Assembly: GCF_020404745.1 (NCBI RefSeq)
Contig: NZ_JAIZAP010000008.1
Span: 1-64,000 of the forward strand
Direction of reading: 5' to 3'
DNA from: Aquibacillus saliphilus
GTDB taxonomy: Bacteria > Bacillota > Bacilli > Bacillales > Amphibacillaceae
Length of the DNA: 64,000 nucleotides
The notes under the pieces were generated by a model. The model was given only the letters and a program-made list of their open reading frames with translations. It was not told where the DNA came from and did not search any database. Positions 47,088 through 56,474 of this stretch are shown one piece after another. How positions within the stretch are numbered: the stretch's first letter is position 1; the number at the start of each line of letters is the position of its first letter. The translations under genes were made by a program, and so were the position numbers.

Positions 47088-48290
47088 ATGAAATATGATT
47101 ATATATTGATGCGTTATGGGGAAATAGCATTAAAAGGTAGAAATAGAAAAAAGTTTATCCATCGATTGCATGAAAATGTACTGGGAAAACTTAAGGAATT
47201 TCCCGCGATAAAGATAAAGTCGGATAGGGACCGAATGTATATCCTACTGAATGGGGAAAATCCTGAACCTATAATAACTAAATGTAAAAATATATTTGGA
47301 ATTCAAAGTATAAGTTTGGCAATCAAGGTTGAAAATGACGAAATTCAAATTAAGCAAGCTGCATTGCATGCTTTAACCGAAGCTATAGGAGCAAAGACAT
47401 TCAAAATTACTGCTAAGAGAATTAATAAGAAATTTCCAATCGGATCCCAAGAAATGAATCAAATTCTGGGGGGGCATTTACTTTCTAATACAGACGGATA
47501 TACAGTTGATGTGCATTATCCGGATGTAGAGATTAATGTAGAAACCCGCGAAGACGCTACTTATATTACTTCGAATAAAATTTTAGGTGCTGGAGGACTA
47601 CCAGTCGGAACTGCTGGTAAAACTTTATTACTTTTATCCGGTGGGATTGATAGTCCAGTTGCTGGGTACATGACAATGAAGCGTGGAGTTCAATTAGAGA
47701 TTATTCATTTTCACTCTCCACCATTCACAAATGACAGAGCCAAACAAAAGGTGTTTGATTTAGCGGAACAACTCACAAGCTTCGGAGGCAAAATTAAAAT
47801 CCATATGGTACCTTTCACCAATTTACAACAAAGAATTTATTCCGAAATTCCGCATGGTTACTCTATGACAGTTATGCGTCGAGTGATGATGAAAATTAGT
47901 GAAGCTGTAGCTAAAAAAGAAAAGATATTGTCGCTCACTACTGGAGAAAGTTTAGGGCAAGTAGCGAGTCAGACAATGGAAAGTATGAATGCAATCAATG
48001 ATGTAACCAACTATCCAATATTGCGTCCATTAATAGCGATGGATAAGGAAGAGATTATAACAGTGTCTCAAAAAATAAACACATATGATATTTCTATCAG
48101 ACCTTATGAGGATTGTTGTACCATCTTTGTTCCAAGCTCACCAAAGACCAAGCCTAGGAAAGAGAAAGTATTACAATTTGAGAGTGCTATGGATTTTACT
48201 GAAGACTTAAAAAATACAATAAATCAAATAGAAGTAGTTGAAATTACTAAAGCATCTAAAGAAGATGATGAATTTAGTGACCTATTATAA
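47088..48290 (+). CDS. thiI: tRNA 4-thiouridine synthetase ThiI
   Basis: 400 aa. N-terminal ferredoxin-like and THUMP domains (residues 1-165), then a PP-loop adenylase with LLSGGIDSPVAGYM (about residue 184). It ends at about residue 400 and lacks the rhodanese domain of E. coli ThiI, the form found in Firmicutes, which rely on NifZ as sulfur donor. ECCTIF-like DCCTIFVPSSPKTKP is present near residue 340. Confidence 0.95.
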   Translation: MKYDYILMRYGEIALKGRNRKKFIHRLHENVLGKLKEFPAIKIKSDRDRMYILLNGENPEPIITKCKNIFGIQSISLAIKVENDEIQIKQAALHALTEAIGAKTFKITAKRINKKFPIGSQEMNQILGGHLLSNTDGYTVDVHYPDVEINVETREDATYITSNKILGAGGLPVGTAGKTLLLLSGGIDSPVAGYMTMKRGVQLEIIHFHSPPFTNDRAKQKVFDLAEQLTSFGGKIKIHMVPFTNLQQRIYSEIPHGYSMTVMRRVMMKISEAVAKKEKILSLTTGESLGQVASQTMESMNAINDVTNYPILRPLIAMDKEEIITVSQKINTYDISIRPYEDCCTIFVPSSPKTKPRKEKVLQFESAMDFTEDLKNTINQIEVVEITKASKEDDEFSDLL

Positions 48291-48327
48291 TATGGTTTTA
48301 ATTGAAACAACTACCAATGCTTCTCAT

Positions 48328-48357
48328 GCATGTTTCTCCTTTTGGCTGCGCAATATA
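48328..48357 (+). promoter_or_regulatory. Sigma-G-type promoter of the SASP gene
   Basis: GCATG (48328-48332) matches the sigma-G -35 (GYATR). The 18-base spacer is ideal and CAATATA (48351-48357) matches the -10 CATNNTA in all but one base. It precedes the SASP gene by 30 bases, as expected for forespore expression. Confidence 0.75.
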
Positions 48358-48387
48358 GAAGTGTAGCAAAGAGGAGGTGAAGATATC

Positions 48388-48594
48388 ATGGCAAATAACA
48401 ATAGCAGTAACAATTTACTTGTTCCTGGAGTAGACCAAGCATTAAATCAAATGAAGGTTGAAATTGCACAGGAATTTGGGGTGAGCCTCGGTGCTGATAC
48501 AACTTCTCGTGCCAACGGTTCCGTTGGTGGGGAAATTACGAAGCGCTTAGTTTCAATGGCCCAACAACAAATGAATGGACAACAACCACAATAA
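48388..48594 (+). CDS. Alpha/beta-type small acid-soluble spore protein
   Basis: 68 aa. It shows the two conserved SASP blocks: [21 protein letters not shown] (with the GPR protease region EIAQEFGV) and [19 protein letters not shown]. It coats spore DNA and protects it from UV and heat. Position after thiI is that of B. subtilis sspA. SD GAGGAGGTG. A terminator follows. Confidence 0.96.
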   Translation: MANNNSSNNLLVPGVDQALNQMKVEIAQEFGVSLGADTTSRANGSVGGEITKRLVSMAQQQMNGQQPQ

Positions 48595-48616
48595 TATAGT
48601 ATTAAATGGCATATAT

Positions 48617-48652
48617 AAAAGGGTAGTGTTATTGCACTACCCTTTTCTTTTT
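48617..48652 (+). terminator. Terminator of the SASP gene
   Basis: AAAAGGGTAGTG / CACTACCCTTTT with a 6-base loop, then CTTTTTG. Confidence 0.92.
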
Positions 48653-48676
48653 GTCCTCAATTTGATATCTTATTGA

Positions 48677-48786
48677 AATAGAATCGATTTCATAATTCCT
48701 TATGCAGCAAATTTAACCCACATATAGTTTGGGGACGGCTTATCCCGTGACATTTACAAAAAATCATTATTATGAAATTGACTAAA
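48677..48786 (+). repeat. MITE-like palindromic repeat, copy B
   Basis: It shares GAATCGATTTCATAATTCC with copy A and the reverse complement of copy C. It shares TTATGCAGCAA, CATATAGTTTGG and CGGCTTATCCC with C, and AAAAATCATTATTATGAA with A. The ends form an imperfect inverted repeat. The ATG at 48772, which opens the longest ytcJ frame, belongs to the repeat's right end. Confidence 0.75.
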
Positions 48787-48828
48787 TACAGTAAACAATT
48801 TAATTTTTTGGAAAAAGGGGACATAGTA

Positions 48829-50421
48829 ATGGGGACATTGTGGTATGGCGGTAGTATTTATACGATGAAAACAGAAGGCGATCAAGTAGAGTCCGTTTAT
48901 ACCGAAAAAGGAAAAATTGTTGAAATTGGAAGTTTGGAAAATTTGTTAGCAAAATATAAAGGCCAAATAGAGCAATCACATGACCTGGGTGGAAAGGTCA
49001 TGTATCCAGGTTTTGTCGATAGCCACTTACATATTATTGGTCATGGTGAGAAGTTACTTCACTTAGATTTATCCTTAATCACTTCACCTGAACAGGTGAT
49101 TGAAATATTAAAAGAACGTGTACAACAGTTAGAAGTTGGGGAATGGCTAATTGGGGAAGGATGGAACGAGAATCAGTGGGAAAATCCTCGGATTATACAT
49201 AAGAATGAATTAGACGAAATATGTCCTGATAATCCAATGATGCTCACTAGGGTTTGTAGGCATGCAATACTAGCTAATTCTAAAGCAATCAACATAGCTG
49301 GAATTGATGAAAATACAGAGGACCCACAAGGTGGTAAAATAGTTCGTGGCGACAACGGAGAAGCTACGGGGTATTTTCTTGATACCGCACAAGAATTTAT
49401 TAAAAAAGGTATTCCGGGTGTATCTGAAAAGTATTTAACTAAGGTAGTCAAATCATCAATTGATGATTTAGTTAAAAAAGGTTTAGTTGGTGGACATAGT
49501 GAGGACCTTAATTATTATGGTGGCTTTAATAAAACGTTAAATGCATTTAAAAATGCTATTGATGGGAATAAAAGAAGGTTTAGAACTAACCTATTAGTCC
49601 ATCACGAAGTACTTGATGATATGGTAAATGAAGGATTAGGCTACAATGATGGAACAGAATATATTGAACTAGGAGCTTTAAAAATATTTTCAGATGGAGC
49701 GTTGGGTGGAAGAACTGCTTGGCTGTCCGAACCATACGAGGATGATGAGAATAATTATGGAATACCAATCCACAGTATTGAGGGATTAGAAACGTTAGTA
49801 AAAAAAGCACGAAAAAATGAAATGCCAATCGCTGTTCATGCAATTGGTGATCAGGCAGCTTGGACTATCGCTAAAATAATCCAAAAATATCCTTTAAAAA
49901 ATGGTCGGCGTGATCGGATTATTCATGCACAGATTATTAATGAAAATCTCTTAGAATTATTGAAGGAGATTGATGTAGTACTTGATATTCAACCTACCTT
50001 TGTAGCTTCTGATTTTCCATGGATTATTGATCGGATAGGGAAAAGAAGAATTGGTTATTCTTATCCCTGGAGAACATTTCTTAAACACGGGATACCGTGC
50101 GCTGCAGGTTCGGATGCACCCATCGAAGAAGTGAATCCGCTTTTAGGAATTGAGGCTGCAGTATTACGTAAATCAACTATTGACGGGCAATATTATAATG
50201 AAAAAGAACAATTAAGTGTATATGAGGCGATTTCCTTATACACAAAGGGAAGTGCCTATGCTATCTCTCACGAAGAAGATAGAGGACAAATCATACCAGG
50301 TTTTAGCGCTGATTTTACAGTGTTAAATCAAGACTTATTTAAGGTTTCACCTGATAGGATTGTATCTACAGAAGTAGAAATGACGATAGTTGGTGAACAT
50401 ATCGTTTATCAAAGAAAATAG
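48829..50421 (+). CDS. ytcJ: Metal-dependent amidohydrolase YtcJ
   Basis: 530 aa of the amidohydrolase superfamily (YtcJ branch). The metal-binding HxH is FVDSHLHIIGHG. Others are the central SDGALGGRTAW, the His of AVHAIGDQA and the final metal Asp in AAGSDAPIEEVNP. Substrate unknown. An in-frame ATG at 48772 lies in a repeat element. The ATG at 48829 has AAAGGGG 8 bases upstream and matches the family start, so it is chosen. Confidence 0.9.
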   Translation: MGTLWYGGSIYTMKTEGDQVESVYTEKGKIVEIGSLENLLAKYKGQIEQSHDLGGKVMYPGFVDSHLHIIGHGEKLLHLDLSLITSPEQVIEILKERVQQLEVGEWLIGEGWNENQWENPRIIHKNELDEICPDNPMMLTRVCRHAILANSKAINIAGIDENTEDPQGGKIVRGDNGEATGYFLDTAQEFIKKGIPGVSEKYLTKVVKSSIDDLVKKGLVGGHSEDLNYYGGFNKTLNAFKNAIDGNKRRFRTNLLVHHEVLDDMVNEGLGYNDGTEYIELGALKIFSDGALGGRTAWLSEPYEDDENNYGIPIHSIEGLETLVKKARKNEMPIAVHAIGDQAAWTIAKIIQKYPLKNGRRDRIIHAQIINENLLELLKEIDVVLDIQPTFVASDFPWIIDRIGKRRIGYSYPWRTFLKHGIPCAAGSDAPIEEVNPLLGIEAAVLRKSTIDGQYYNEKEQLSVYEAISLYTKGSAYAISHEEDRGQIIPGFSADFTVLNQDLFKVSPDRIVSTEVEMTIVGEHIVYQRK

Positions 50422-50457
50422 AAAGCATCTCTCCATAACTTGGAGAGATGCTTTTTT
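50421..50457. terminator. Terminator between ytcJ and nadK
   Basis: AAAGCATCTCTCCA / TTGGAGAGATGCTTT with a short loop and a T-run; it can serve both convergent genes. Confidence 0.92.
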
Positions 50458-50472
50458 CGTTGAAATTAAGTT

Positions 50473-51273
50473 TTAAAGGAAGGTTCGTTTTACCCGGTCC
50501 CAATAGGAATTGTTTTTCAGCTTGACGGTCTTAACAATTTTGTCGCTCATTGTTATAGTAAGATCTCTTATATTTCTAATTGAATATGCCTCGTTATCTA
50601 AGCCGACGACCGGATAGTCATTTCCATCTTGGATTACTTCTAGTTTTAGACTTCGTTTTTGGTCTAAAACAAACGATGATCCTAGTGTACGATACTTGTT
50701 GTTATTTAAGGAAGCGATCTCTGATACTTGAAAACAAGGTGTCAGAGGATCTATAACAGCTCCATGAGTAGATTTATTGTATCCTGTACTACCGGTAGGT
50801 GTTGCAACAATCAGTCCATCTCCACGAAATCTCTCAAAATGGTTATTATCAATAAATACATCAATTACAATAGTTTTAATAAGAGTCGATTTAATACTTG
50901 CTTCATTTAGACATTGGAATGTTGCCTCACCATTAATTGTTACGTCAATAATAGGAAAGCGCCTGACCTCTAATTCCTCATTCACAATAGATTTCATCAT
51001 TTCATCGTAATTATCTAAATTGAAATCACAGTATAGTCCAGCTTCATTTGTTCGGGCGATCCCAACATATAAACAATCCTGTCGAAAACCAGTTTTTCGA
51101 ACAACTTGAAGGAAGGCTCCATCTCCTCCAACACTTACAATAATATTGGCATCTTTATAGTCTTCTACAATGTTGAAATTATTTTTCTTTGCAAGTTGAA
51201 ATAAAGGTGCAAGCTGTTCTTCTAGTTCAGTTTCTTTTGGATAGTAAAAAAATAAATTTCTGCGATTGTCCAT
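50473..51273 (-). CDS. nadK: NAD kinase (second Bacillus type, YtdI-like)
   Basis: 266 aa. The GGDG nucleotide-binding motif is in IIVSVGGDGAFLQVVRKTG (about residue 52), followed by RTNEAGLYCDF and the conserved GDGLIVATPTGSTGYNKS. It makes NADP+ from NAD+ and ATP. Location beside ytcJ and ytfIJ matches B. subtilis ppnKB. SD AGGAGG. Confidence 0.94.
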   Translation of the reverse strand: MDNRRNLFFYYPKETELEEQLAPLFQLAKKNNFNIVEDYKDANIIVSVGGDGAFLQVVRKTGFRQDCLYVGIARTNEAGLYCDFNLDNYDEMMKSIVNEELEVRRFPIIDVTINGEATFQCLNEASIKSTLIKTIVIDVFIDNNHFERFRGDGLIVATPTGSTGYNKSTHGAVIDPLTPCFQVSEIASLNNNKYRTLGSSFVLDQKRSLKLEVIQDGNDYPVVGLDNEAYSIRNIRDLTITMSDKIVKTVKLKNNSYWDRVKRTFL

Positions 51274-51418
51274 TCCTTGGCTCCTCCTAATCAGTTAACT
51301 TTTTGACAGTTTCATATTACCATCATTTAACAAGAAATCCTAGTATGACTACAATTAATCCTGTCAGGGTTTACATTACTAACTTTTTGAAAATAATAGA
51401 TGTAATGGAGGTGTAAAC

Positions 51419-52069
51419 ATGATTTGGTTCTATTTATTACTTGGTCTTACATTACTGATTATTTTAAGTCTGTTTATTCGTATCTATACAACGATTTATT
51501 ATTTATATAAAGGTGATACAAATATATTAAGAGTCGAAGTAAAGATGATAGGGATAAAAATAGTAAATAGAGAAATTAATATGGTTGAATCAGAAAATAG
51601 TAGCATGACTATGAAAAAGGGGAATGATATTTCAACTAAGGATCAAGAAAAATCAAATACTAGTAAGTACACTCCTCACGAACTATTAAGTCAATTTAAA
51701 AAAATAAAGTCACTTCTTGGTCGTGTTATTAGTTTTAAATCTAAAACATTAATTTTCTTGTCAAAAATAAAGATTCATCAAATGCACTGGAACACAAAAG
51801 TTGGAACTGGAGATGCAAGCGTTACAGGAGTTATTAGTGGAGCTATATGGGCAGTTAAAGGCAGTATAATTGGGTTGTTAGTCAGGTATATGAATTTCAA
51901 TGTTCAACCTAACATCCATGTAACTCCATACTTTCAACAAAAGTTAGCTTATACAGAGTTAGAGTGTATCTTTTCTGTCAGATTAGGACAAACTATTTAC
52001 GCAATCATTCAAATGATAAGGCATTTTCAAGGAAGTGGACATAGCTGGACTAGTGAAGCGGCTCAGTAA
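51419..52069 (+). CDS. ytfI: DUF2953 membrane protein YtfI
   Basis: 216 aa. One N-terminal TM (residues 3-24), a charged linker (60-85), then the DUF2953 domain with WNTKVGTGDASVTGVISGAI. Conserved with ytfJ in spore formers and generally treated as sporulation-associated; the molecular role is unknown. SD GGAGGTG. It is 18 bases upstream of ytfJ. Confidence 0.87.
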   Translation: MIWFYLLLGLTLLIILSLFIRIYTTIYYLYKGDTNILRVEVKMIGIKIVNREINMVESENSSMTMKKGNDISTKDQEKSNTSKYTPHELLSQFKKIKSLLGRVISFKSKTLIFLSKIKIHQMHWNTKVGTGDASVTGVISGAIWAVKGSIIGLLVRYMNFNVQPNIHVTPYFQQKLAYTELECIFSVRLGQTIYAIIQMIRHFQGSGHSWTSEAAQ

Positions 52070-52087
52070 TAGAAGGAGGAGTATAAC

Positions 52088-52531
52088 GTGAGTGAACAAC
52101 AGCACCCTATCGAAGGATTAATGACAACTGCGATGGAAAATTTAAAAGACATGGTTGATGTAAATACAATTATAGGTGACCCAATAGAATCTCCAGATGG
52201 CAGCGTCATTATTACTGTCTCAAAAGTAGGTTTTGGATTTGCTGCTGGGGGTAGTGATTTCTATAGTGGACAATCAAAAAGCAAGGATGGGCAGTCGGGA
52301 CAATCGGATAGCTTGCCTTTTGGAGGTGGAAGTGGTGGCGGGGTGTCAATAACACCAATCGCTTTCCTAATTGTTAACAGTAAGGGTGTTCAAATGATAC
52401 ACCTAGATGAAAACACTCATTTGTATGAAAAAATGATTGACTTAGCACCTCAGGCTGTTGAGAAAATACAAGAAATACTTAAAAATAGTAAGAGTGATGG
52501 AAAAAAACAAAAAGAGAAACCACAAGAGTAA
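52088..52531 (+). CDS. ytfJ: GerW-family sporulation protein YtfJ
   Basis: 147 aa. HPIEGLMTTAMENLKDMVDV, the central VSKVGFGFAAGGSDF and a glycine-rich loop (GGGSGGGVSITPIAFLIV) are typical of YtfJ, a forespore-expressed protein. Lys-rich C-terminus. Start GTG with SD AAGGAGGAG. Confidence 0.92.
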   Translation: MSEQQHPIEGLMTTAMENLKDMVDVNTIIGDPIESPDGSVIITVSKVGFGFAAGGSDFYSGQSKSKDGQSGQSDSLPFGGGSGGGVSITPIAFLIVNSKGVQMIHLDENTHLYEKMIDLAPQAVEKIQEILKNSKSDGKKQKEKPQE

Positions 52532-52635
52532 CTCTAACATTAGACATTAACTTTGGCTGCCTTCATAATAAACAGAAAGGCAGTCTCTTTTTTACAATAA
52601 TAAAAACTAATTAGATGAAAATGGAGGATGATTAA

Positions 52636-53136
52636 TTGGTACAAGTAACATTTAAAGAAACACCAATGACATTAATTGGTGATGAAGTTAAAATTGGCGA
52701 TAAGACACCAGACTTTAAGGTCTTAGATAATAATTTACAGGAAGTAAGTCTTAGCGATTTTAAAGGACAAGTTAAAATCATTAGTGTTGTTCCATCTGTA
52801 GATACTGGTGTATGTTCTGAACAAACAAAACGTTTCAATGATGAGGCAGAAAAGTTAGGGAACGTTAAAGTCCTTACTGTTAGTATGGATTTACCATTTG
52901 CACAAAAAAGATGGAAAAATGAAAATGGTATCAAACAAATCGAAATCTTTTCCGATCACCGGGAAGCAGATTTCGGTATAAACTATGGTGTCTTAATGAA
53001 AGAACTTCGCTTGCTTGCTAGGTCCGTTTTTGTAATAGACAATGATGATATTGTGAGGTACACGGAATATGTTAGTGAAGGTACAAATCATCCGAATTAC
53101 GAAAAAGCACTAGAAGCAGTTAGAAAGATTTCATAA
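52636..53136 (+). CDS. tpx: Thiol peroxidase Tpx, lacking the resolving cysteine
   Basis: 166 aa peroxiredoxin of the Tpx subfamily. The peroxidatic Cys is in SVDTGVCSEQTKRFN (about residue 60). The usual second Cys in FAQxRWCGAxGI is replaced by Lys: FAQKRWKNENGI. No other Cys occurs in the protein. Otherwise the family features are intact (FSDHREADFG, YTEYVSEGTNHPNYEKAL). It detoxifies peroxides with thioredoxin, but this copy would have to work as a 1-Cys enzyme. Start TTG behind GGAGG. Confidence 0.93.
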   Translation: MVQVTFKETPMTLIGDEVKIGDKTPDFKVLDNNLQEVSLSDFKGQVKIISVVPSVDTGVCSEQTKRFNDEAEKLGNVKVLTVSMDLPFAQKRWKNENGIKQIEIFSDHREADFGINYGVLMKELRLLARSVFVIDNDDIVRYTEYVSEGTNHPNYEKALEAVRKIS

Positions 53137-53370
53137 GTTAAAGAACCCGGTGCTTGTAGAAGCCGGGTTCTCTGAATTTAATATAAACATATCTAATTAC
53201 CAAAGAGGTCAGTACAAATTAACTTAAGCTTACGAAATATTCGTTGTTTTAGATAATCCTAAAAAAGTTTACTGTACGAACCTACCATGAGGACTTTCTT
53301 TTTCTAAAATACATAAAGTTTTGGTAAAATATAATCGTTGTTACGATAAGGTATGAATGGAGGAACAAAC

Positions 53371-54357
53371 TTGGAACAAACTAAAGTAGAAAATATGTAT
53401 GCATGGATAGATGAAACAACTGAATTAGTTCAAAAACAGACAAATCAGACATATATTGATAGTCTTACGGTTGCATTAGAATTTTTATTTCAAAAAGAAA
53501 CAAATGAAGAAATGACTGAATTGGCGAAACAACAGTTAAAAAACAGATTAGAATCAATAAATCTTAATGCCATTGAGAAAGAAGAAATAAGAAAAGCTTT
53601 ACAGCTAGCAATTTTAAAAGGAATGAAAGGATTCACCCAACAGCATCACCTAATTACACCGGATACGGTTGCTATCTTTATAGGATATTTAGTTCAAAAA
53701 CTTACAGGCAACAAGAAAAATTTAAGGTTATTTGATCCGGCGTGTGGAACAGCAAATTTATTAACAGCTGTTACGAATCAGTTAAATCAGGTAGGACAAT
53801 CTTATGGTAGTGAAGTTGATCCAACTCTAATAAAGCTTGCCTTACTAAGTGCTAACCTTCAAAAAACGGAAGTAGAATTCTTTCACCAAGATAGCTTAAG
53901 TCCATTTTTATTAGAGCCAGTTGATATAGTTGTATCGGATTTACCTGTAGGATATTACCCAGATGATGTACAAGCTAGACAATATGAATTAAAAGCAGAA
54001 CAAGGACATTCCTATTCACACCATCTTTTTATCGAGCAGAGCCTGAATTATATAAAACCGGGTGGTTATCTCTTATTTGTGGTTCCAAACTTTTTGTTTG
54101 AAGGTGATCAAGCTGATAAGTTAAATGCTTTTCTTCACAAGAACGCTCATATAGTAGGATTACTTCAATTACCTCTTAGTATATTTAAATCAGAAAGTAA
54201 TGCTAAAAGTATTTTGTTGCTACAAAAAAAGGGACCTGAAACAAAAGCACCCAAGCAAACTCTTTTGGCTCAACTACCTTCCTTTAAAGACGCATCAGCA
54301 ATGAATAATATAGTCGAGAAGATAAATCAATGGTATAAAAATGAAGGTTTCGAATAG
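53371..54357 (+). CDS. ytxK: Class I SAM-dependent N6-methyltransferase-like protein YtxK
   Basis: 328 aa. An N-terminal helical domain is followed by a methyltransferase core: SAM motif LRLFDPACGTANLLTAV (about residue 125) and a catalytic motif SDLPVGYYP in place of the NPPY of adenine methylases. It resembles type I restriction M subunits but stands alone next to ackA as in B. subtilis; no restriction partner exists here. An ATG at 53353 overlaps the SD, so the TTG at 53371, 7 bases after GGAGG, is preferred. Confidence 0.88.
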   Translation: MEQTKVENMYAWIDETTELVQKQTNQTYIDSLTVALEFLFQKETNEEMTELAKQQLKNRLESINLNAIEKEEIRKALQLAILKGMKGFTQQHHLITPDTVAIFIGYLVQKLTGNKKNLRLFDPACGTANLLTAVTNQLNQVGQSYGSEVDPTLIKLALLSANLQKTEVEFFHQDSLSPFLLEPVDIVVSDLPVGYYPDDVQARQYELKAEQGHSYSHHLFIEQSLNYIKPGGYLLFVVPNFLFEGDQADKLNAFLHKNAHIVGLLQLPLSIFKSESNAKSILLLQKKGPETKAPKQTLLAQLPSFKDASAMNNIVEKINQWYKNEGFE

Positions 54358-54377
54358 TTGGAAAATAACAAATTTAG

Positions 54378-54395
54378 TTAGCAAGCGTTATCAAT
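54378..54395 (+). promoter_or_regulatory. CcpA cre site upstream of ackA
   Basis: TTAGCAAGCGTTATCAAT carries the cre core with the central CG and 13 of 14 consensus positions (TGNAANCGNWNNCA, first T replaced by A). Its centre is about 57 bases upstream of the predicted start site. That is where a CcpA-activating cre lies in B. subtilis ackA. Confidence 0.8.
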
Positions 54396-54407
54396 AATGA
54401 CTTCGTA

Positions 54408-54437
54408 TTGCAAAGGCAACAAACCGGTGGTTAAAAT
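54408..54437 (+). promoter_or_regulatory. ackA promoter
   Basis: TTGCAA (54408-54413), an 18-base spacer and TAAAAT (54432-54437). Both boxes deviate little from sigma-A consensus. Confidence 0.7.
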
Positions 54438-54487
54438 GGAGTTAGGCTCAGGTCTTAAAACCTATTAAATGAAAGGGTTGAATAATT

Positions 54488-55690
54488 TTGAACAAGATTT
54501 TATCAATCAATGCCGGTAGCTCTTCATTAAAGTTTCAATTAATTGAGATGCCGGAAGAAAAGGTGTTAGCAGTAGGAATAGTGGAACGAATTGGCATGAA
54601 CGATTCTATCTTTACTATTGAGGTAAATGACGAAAAAGATAAGACAATAAAGGATATTGCTGATCACGGAGAAGCAGTTAAAATGTTATTGGATAAACTT
54701 ACTTCATCAGGTGTCATTGCTTCCCTAAATGAAATAGATGGTATAGGTCACCGCGTTGTACATGGTGGAGAAAGGTTCAGTGATTCAGTACTGATTACTG
54801 AAGAAGTTATAAAAGAAATTGAAGATGTATCTGAACTTGCACCACTTCATAATCCAGCAAACTTAACGGGTATTCGTGCCTTCAAGGAAATTTTACCTGA
54901 AGTACCATCAGTAGTAGTATTCGACACAGCTTTTCACCAAACAATGCCAGAACAATCTTATCTTTATAGCTTGCCATATGAGTATTATAAAGACTATGGC
55001 ATAAGAAAATATGGTTTTCACGGCACTTCTCATAAATATGTTTCTGAGAGAGCTTCAGAGCTTTTAGGAATTCCATTAGATCAACTTCGTCTATTATCAT
55101 GTCACCTTGGAAATGGTGCAAGTATAGCCGCAATTGAAAATGGCAAATCTATTGATACATCTATGGGATTCACTCCACTTGCTGGTGTAACAATGGGAAC
55201 ACGGTCCGGAAATATTGATCCAGCGTTAATTCCATATATCATGGAAAAAACCGGTAAAACTGCGAGTGAAGTAATGAATGTACTGAATAAAGAGAGTGGT
55301 ATGTTAGCTCTATCTGGTTTTTCAAGTGATCTTAGAGATATTGAGGAAAAGGCTACGAACGGGGATCACCGTGCTGAACTTGCTTTAGAGGTGTTTGCTG
55401 AGAGGATTCATAAATATATTGGGTCATATGCTGCAAGAATGCATGGTGTAGATGCGATTATTTTCACTGCTGGCGTTGGTGAAAATAGTATAACTATGCG
55501 TGAGAGGATTTTAAAAGGACTCGAATTTATGGGTGTTTATTGGGACCAGTCACTTAATAATGTTCGTGGGAAAGAGACATTTATAAATTATCCACATTCG
55601 CCGGTAAAGGTTATTGTTATTCCAACAAATGAAGAAGTAATGATTGCTAGAGACACAGTAAGACTATCTCAAAAAGAATATAGTAATTAA
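54488..55690 (+). CDS. ackA: Acetate kinase
   Basis: 400 aa. [20 protein letters not shown] start, [29 protein letters not shown] and [16 protein letters not shown] are signature AckA segments of the ASKHA fold. It makes acetate and ATP from acetyl phosphate in overflow metabolism. Start TTG, 10 bases after AAAGGG. A cre and promoter upstream suggest activation by CcpA when glucose is abundant. Confidence 0.96.
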   Translation: MNKILSINAGSSSLKFQLIEMPEEKVLAVGIVERIGMNDSIFTIEVNDEKDKTIKDIADHGEAVKMLLDKLTSSGVIASLNEIDGIGHRVVHGGERFSDSVLITEEVIKEIEDVSELAPLHNPANLTGIRAFKEILPEVPSVVVFDTAFHQTMPEQSYLYSLPYEYYKDYGIRKYGFHGTSHKYVSERASELLGIPLDQLRLLSCHLGNGASIAAIENGKSIDTSMGFTPLAGVTMGTRSGNIDPALIPYIMEKTGKTASEVMNVLNKESGMLALSGFSSDLRDIEEKATNGDHRAELALEVFAERIHKYIGSYAARMHGVDAIIFTAGVGENSITMRERILKGLEFMGVYWDQSLNNVRGKETFINYPHSPVKVIVIPTNEEVMIARDTVRLSQKEYSN

Positions 55691-55691
55691 T

Positions 55692-55731
55692 ATAAGGAGT
55701 CTGGCCAGTATAAGTCAGACTCCTTATTTAG
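55692..55731 (+). terminator. Terminator after ackA
   Basis: ATAAGGAGTCTG / CAGACTCCTTAT, then TTAG. The SD-like AAGGAG is part of the stem. Confidence 0.85.
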
Positions 55732-55827
55732 ATTAGTTATAGAAGTTGTTCAAAGTTAAGCGCCTCGACCTTCTTCTAGTTTTTAATTTTGGCACCTTTT
55801 TGAACACGGACTTATTAGTAAACAAAA

Positions 55828-55857
55828 CGAAAAAAAGTGGACCATTAGTTAGTCCAC
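55828..55857 (-). terminator. Terminator of the universal stress protein gene
   Basis: On the minus strand GTGGAC / GTCCAC with a 9-base loop is followed by TTTTTTTCG. Confidence 0.88.
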
Positions 55858-55896
55858 ATTAAACATTTAATACTATATTTTTAAGTGTGTATTTAC

Positions 55897-56346
55897 TTAT
55901 TTTGTTTCTTCTTTTCGAACAACTAAGACGTCACAGTTAGCATAGCGAGTGATATTTTCAGAAACACTACCTATAAGAAATCTTTCAACTGCATTTAAGC
56001 CAGTAGCACCACATATAATTAAGTCCGCATTAAAACTTTTTGCCACATCTTTTGGAATTTTAATCTTAGGAGATCCGTATTCGATGTTAACTTCCACGTC
56101 GTTTATCCCTACAGCCTTTGCTTTATGCTTGTAATCTTCTAGTAGTGAGTTAGCGTAAACCTCAGAGCGATCAGCTAACGTACGATCATAAGCATCAACT
56201 GTAGCAAATGATTTCGTATCTACTACATGCGACAAAATCAGTTTAGCATCGTTTCTTTTAGCAATAGCAACTGCTTTTTCAAAGGCACGTTCCGAGGATT
56301 TTGAACCATCAACAGCAACAAGGATTCGTTTATATTCGAATGTCAT
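55897..56346 (-). CDS. Universal stress protein (UspA family)
   Basis: 149 aa. Alpha/beta fold with N-terminal KRILVAVDGSKSSERAFEKA and the ATP-binding motif GATGLNAVERFLIGSVSENI near the C-terminus, so it belongs to the nucleotide-binding Usp class. Cytoplasmic; exact role unknown. Own promoter with extended -10 and own terminator. Confidence 0.92.
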   Translation of the reverse strand: MTFEYKRILVAVDGSKSSERAFEKAVAIAKRNDAKLILSHVVDTKSFATVDAYDRTLADRSEVYANSLLEDYKHKAKAVGINDVEVNIEYGSPKIKIPKDVAKSFNADLIICGATGLNAVERFLIGSVSENITRYANCDVLVVRKEETK

Positions 56347-56377
56347 AACAACCTCTCCCTCATTAATTTCTACTTTA

Positions 56378-56386
56378 ATTATAACA
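56378..56386 (-). promoter_or_regulatory. Extended -10 promoter of the usp gene
   Basis: On the minus strand TGTTATAAT gives a perfect extended -10. A TTGAGG lies 15 bases upstream of it as a weak -35. It is 32 bases from the usp ATG. Confidence 0.6.
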
Positions 56387-56474
56387 TGTTTTAAACAACC
56401 TCAACAAAATTTGGAAAAAGTTATTTAGCTGAATTTTCAAGGTATTGAACATACTAAAAATGGAGGTGATAACT

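Noticed and set aside
53371-54357. Restriction-modification system
   Set aside because: YtxK resembles type I M subunits, but there is no S or R subunit and its place beside ackA is the ordinary Bacillus arrangement.
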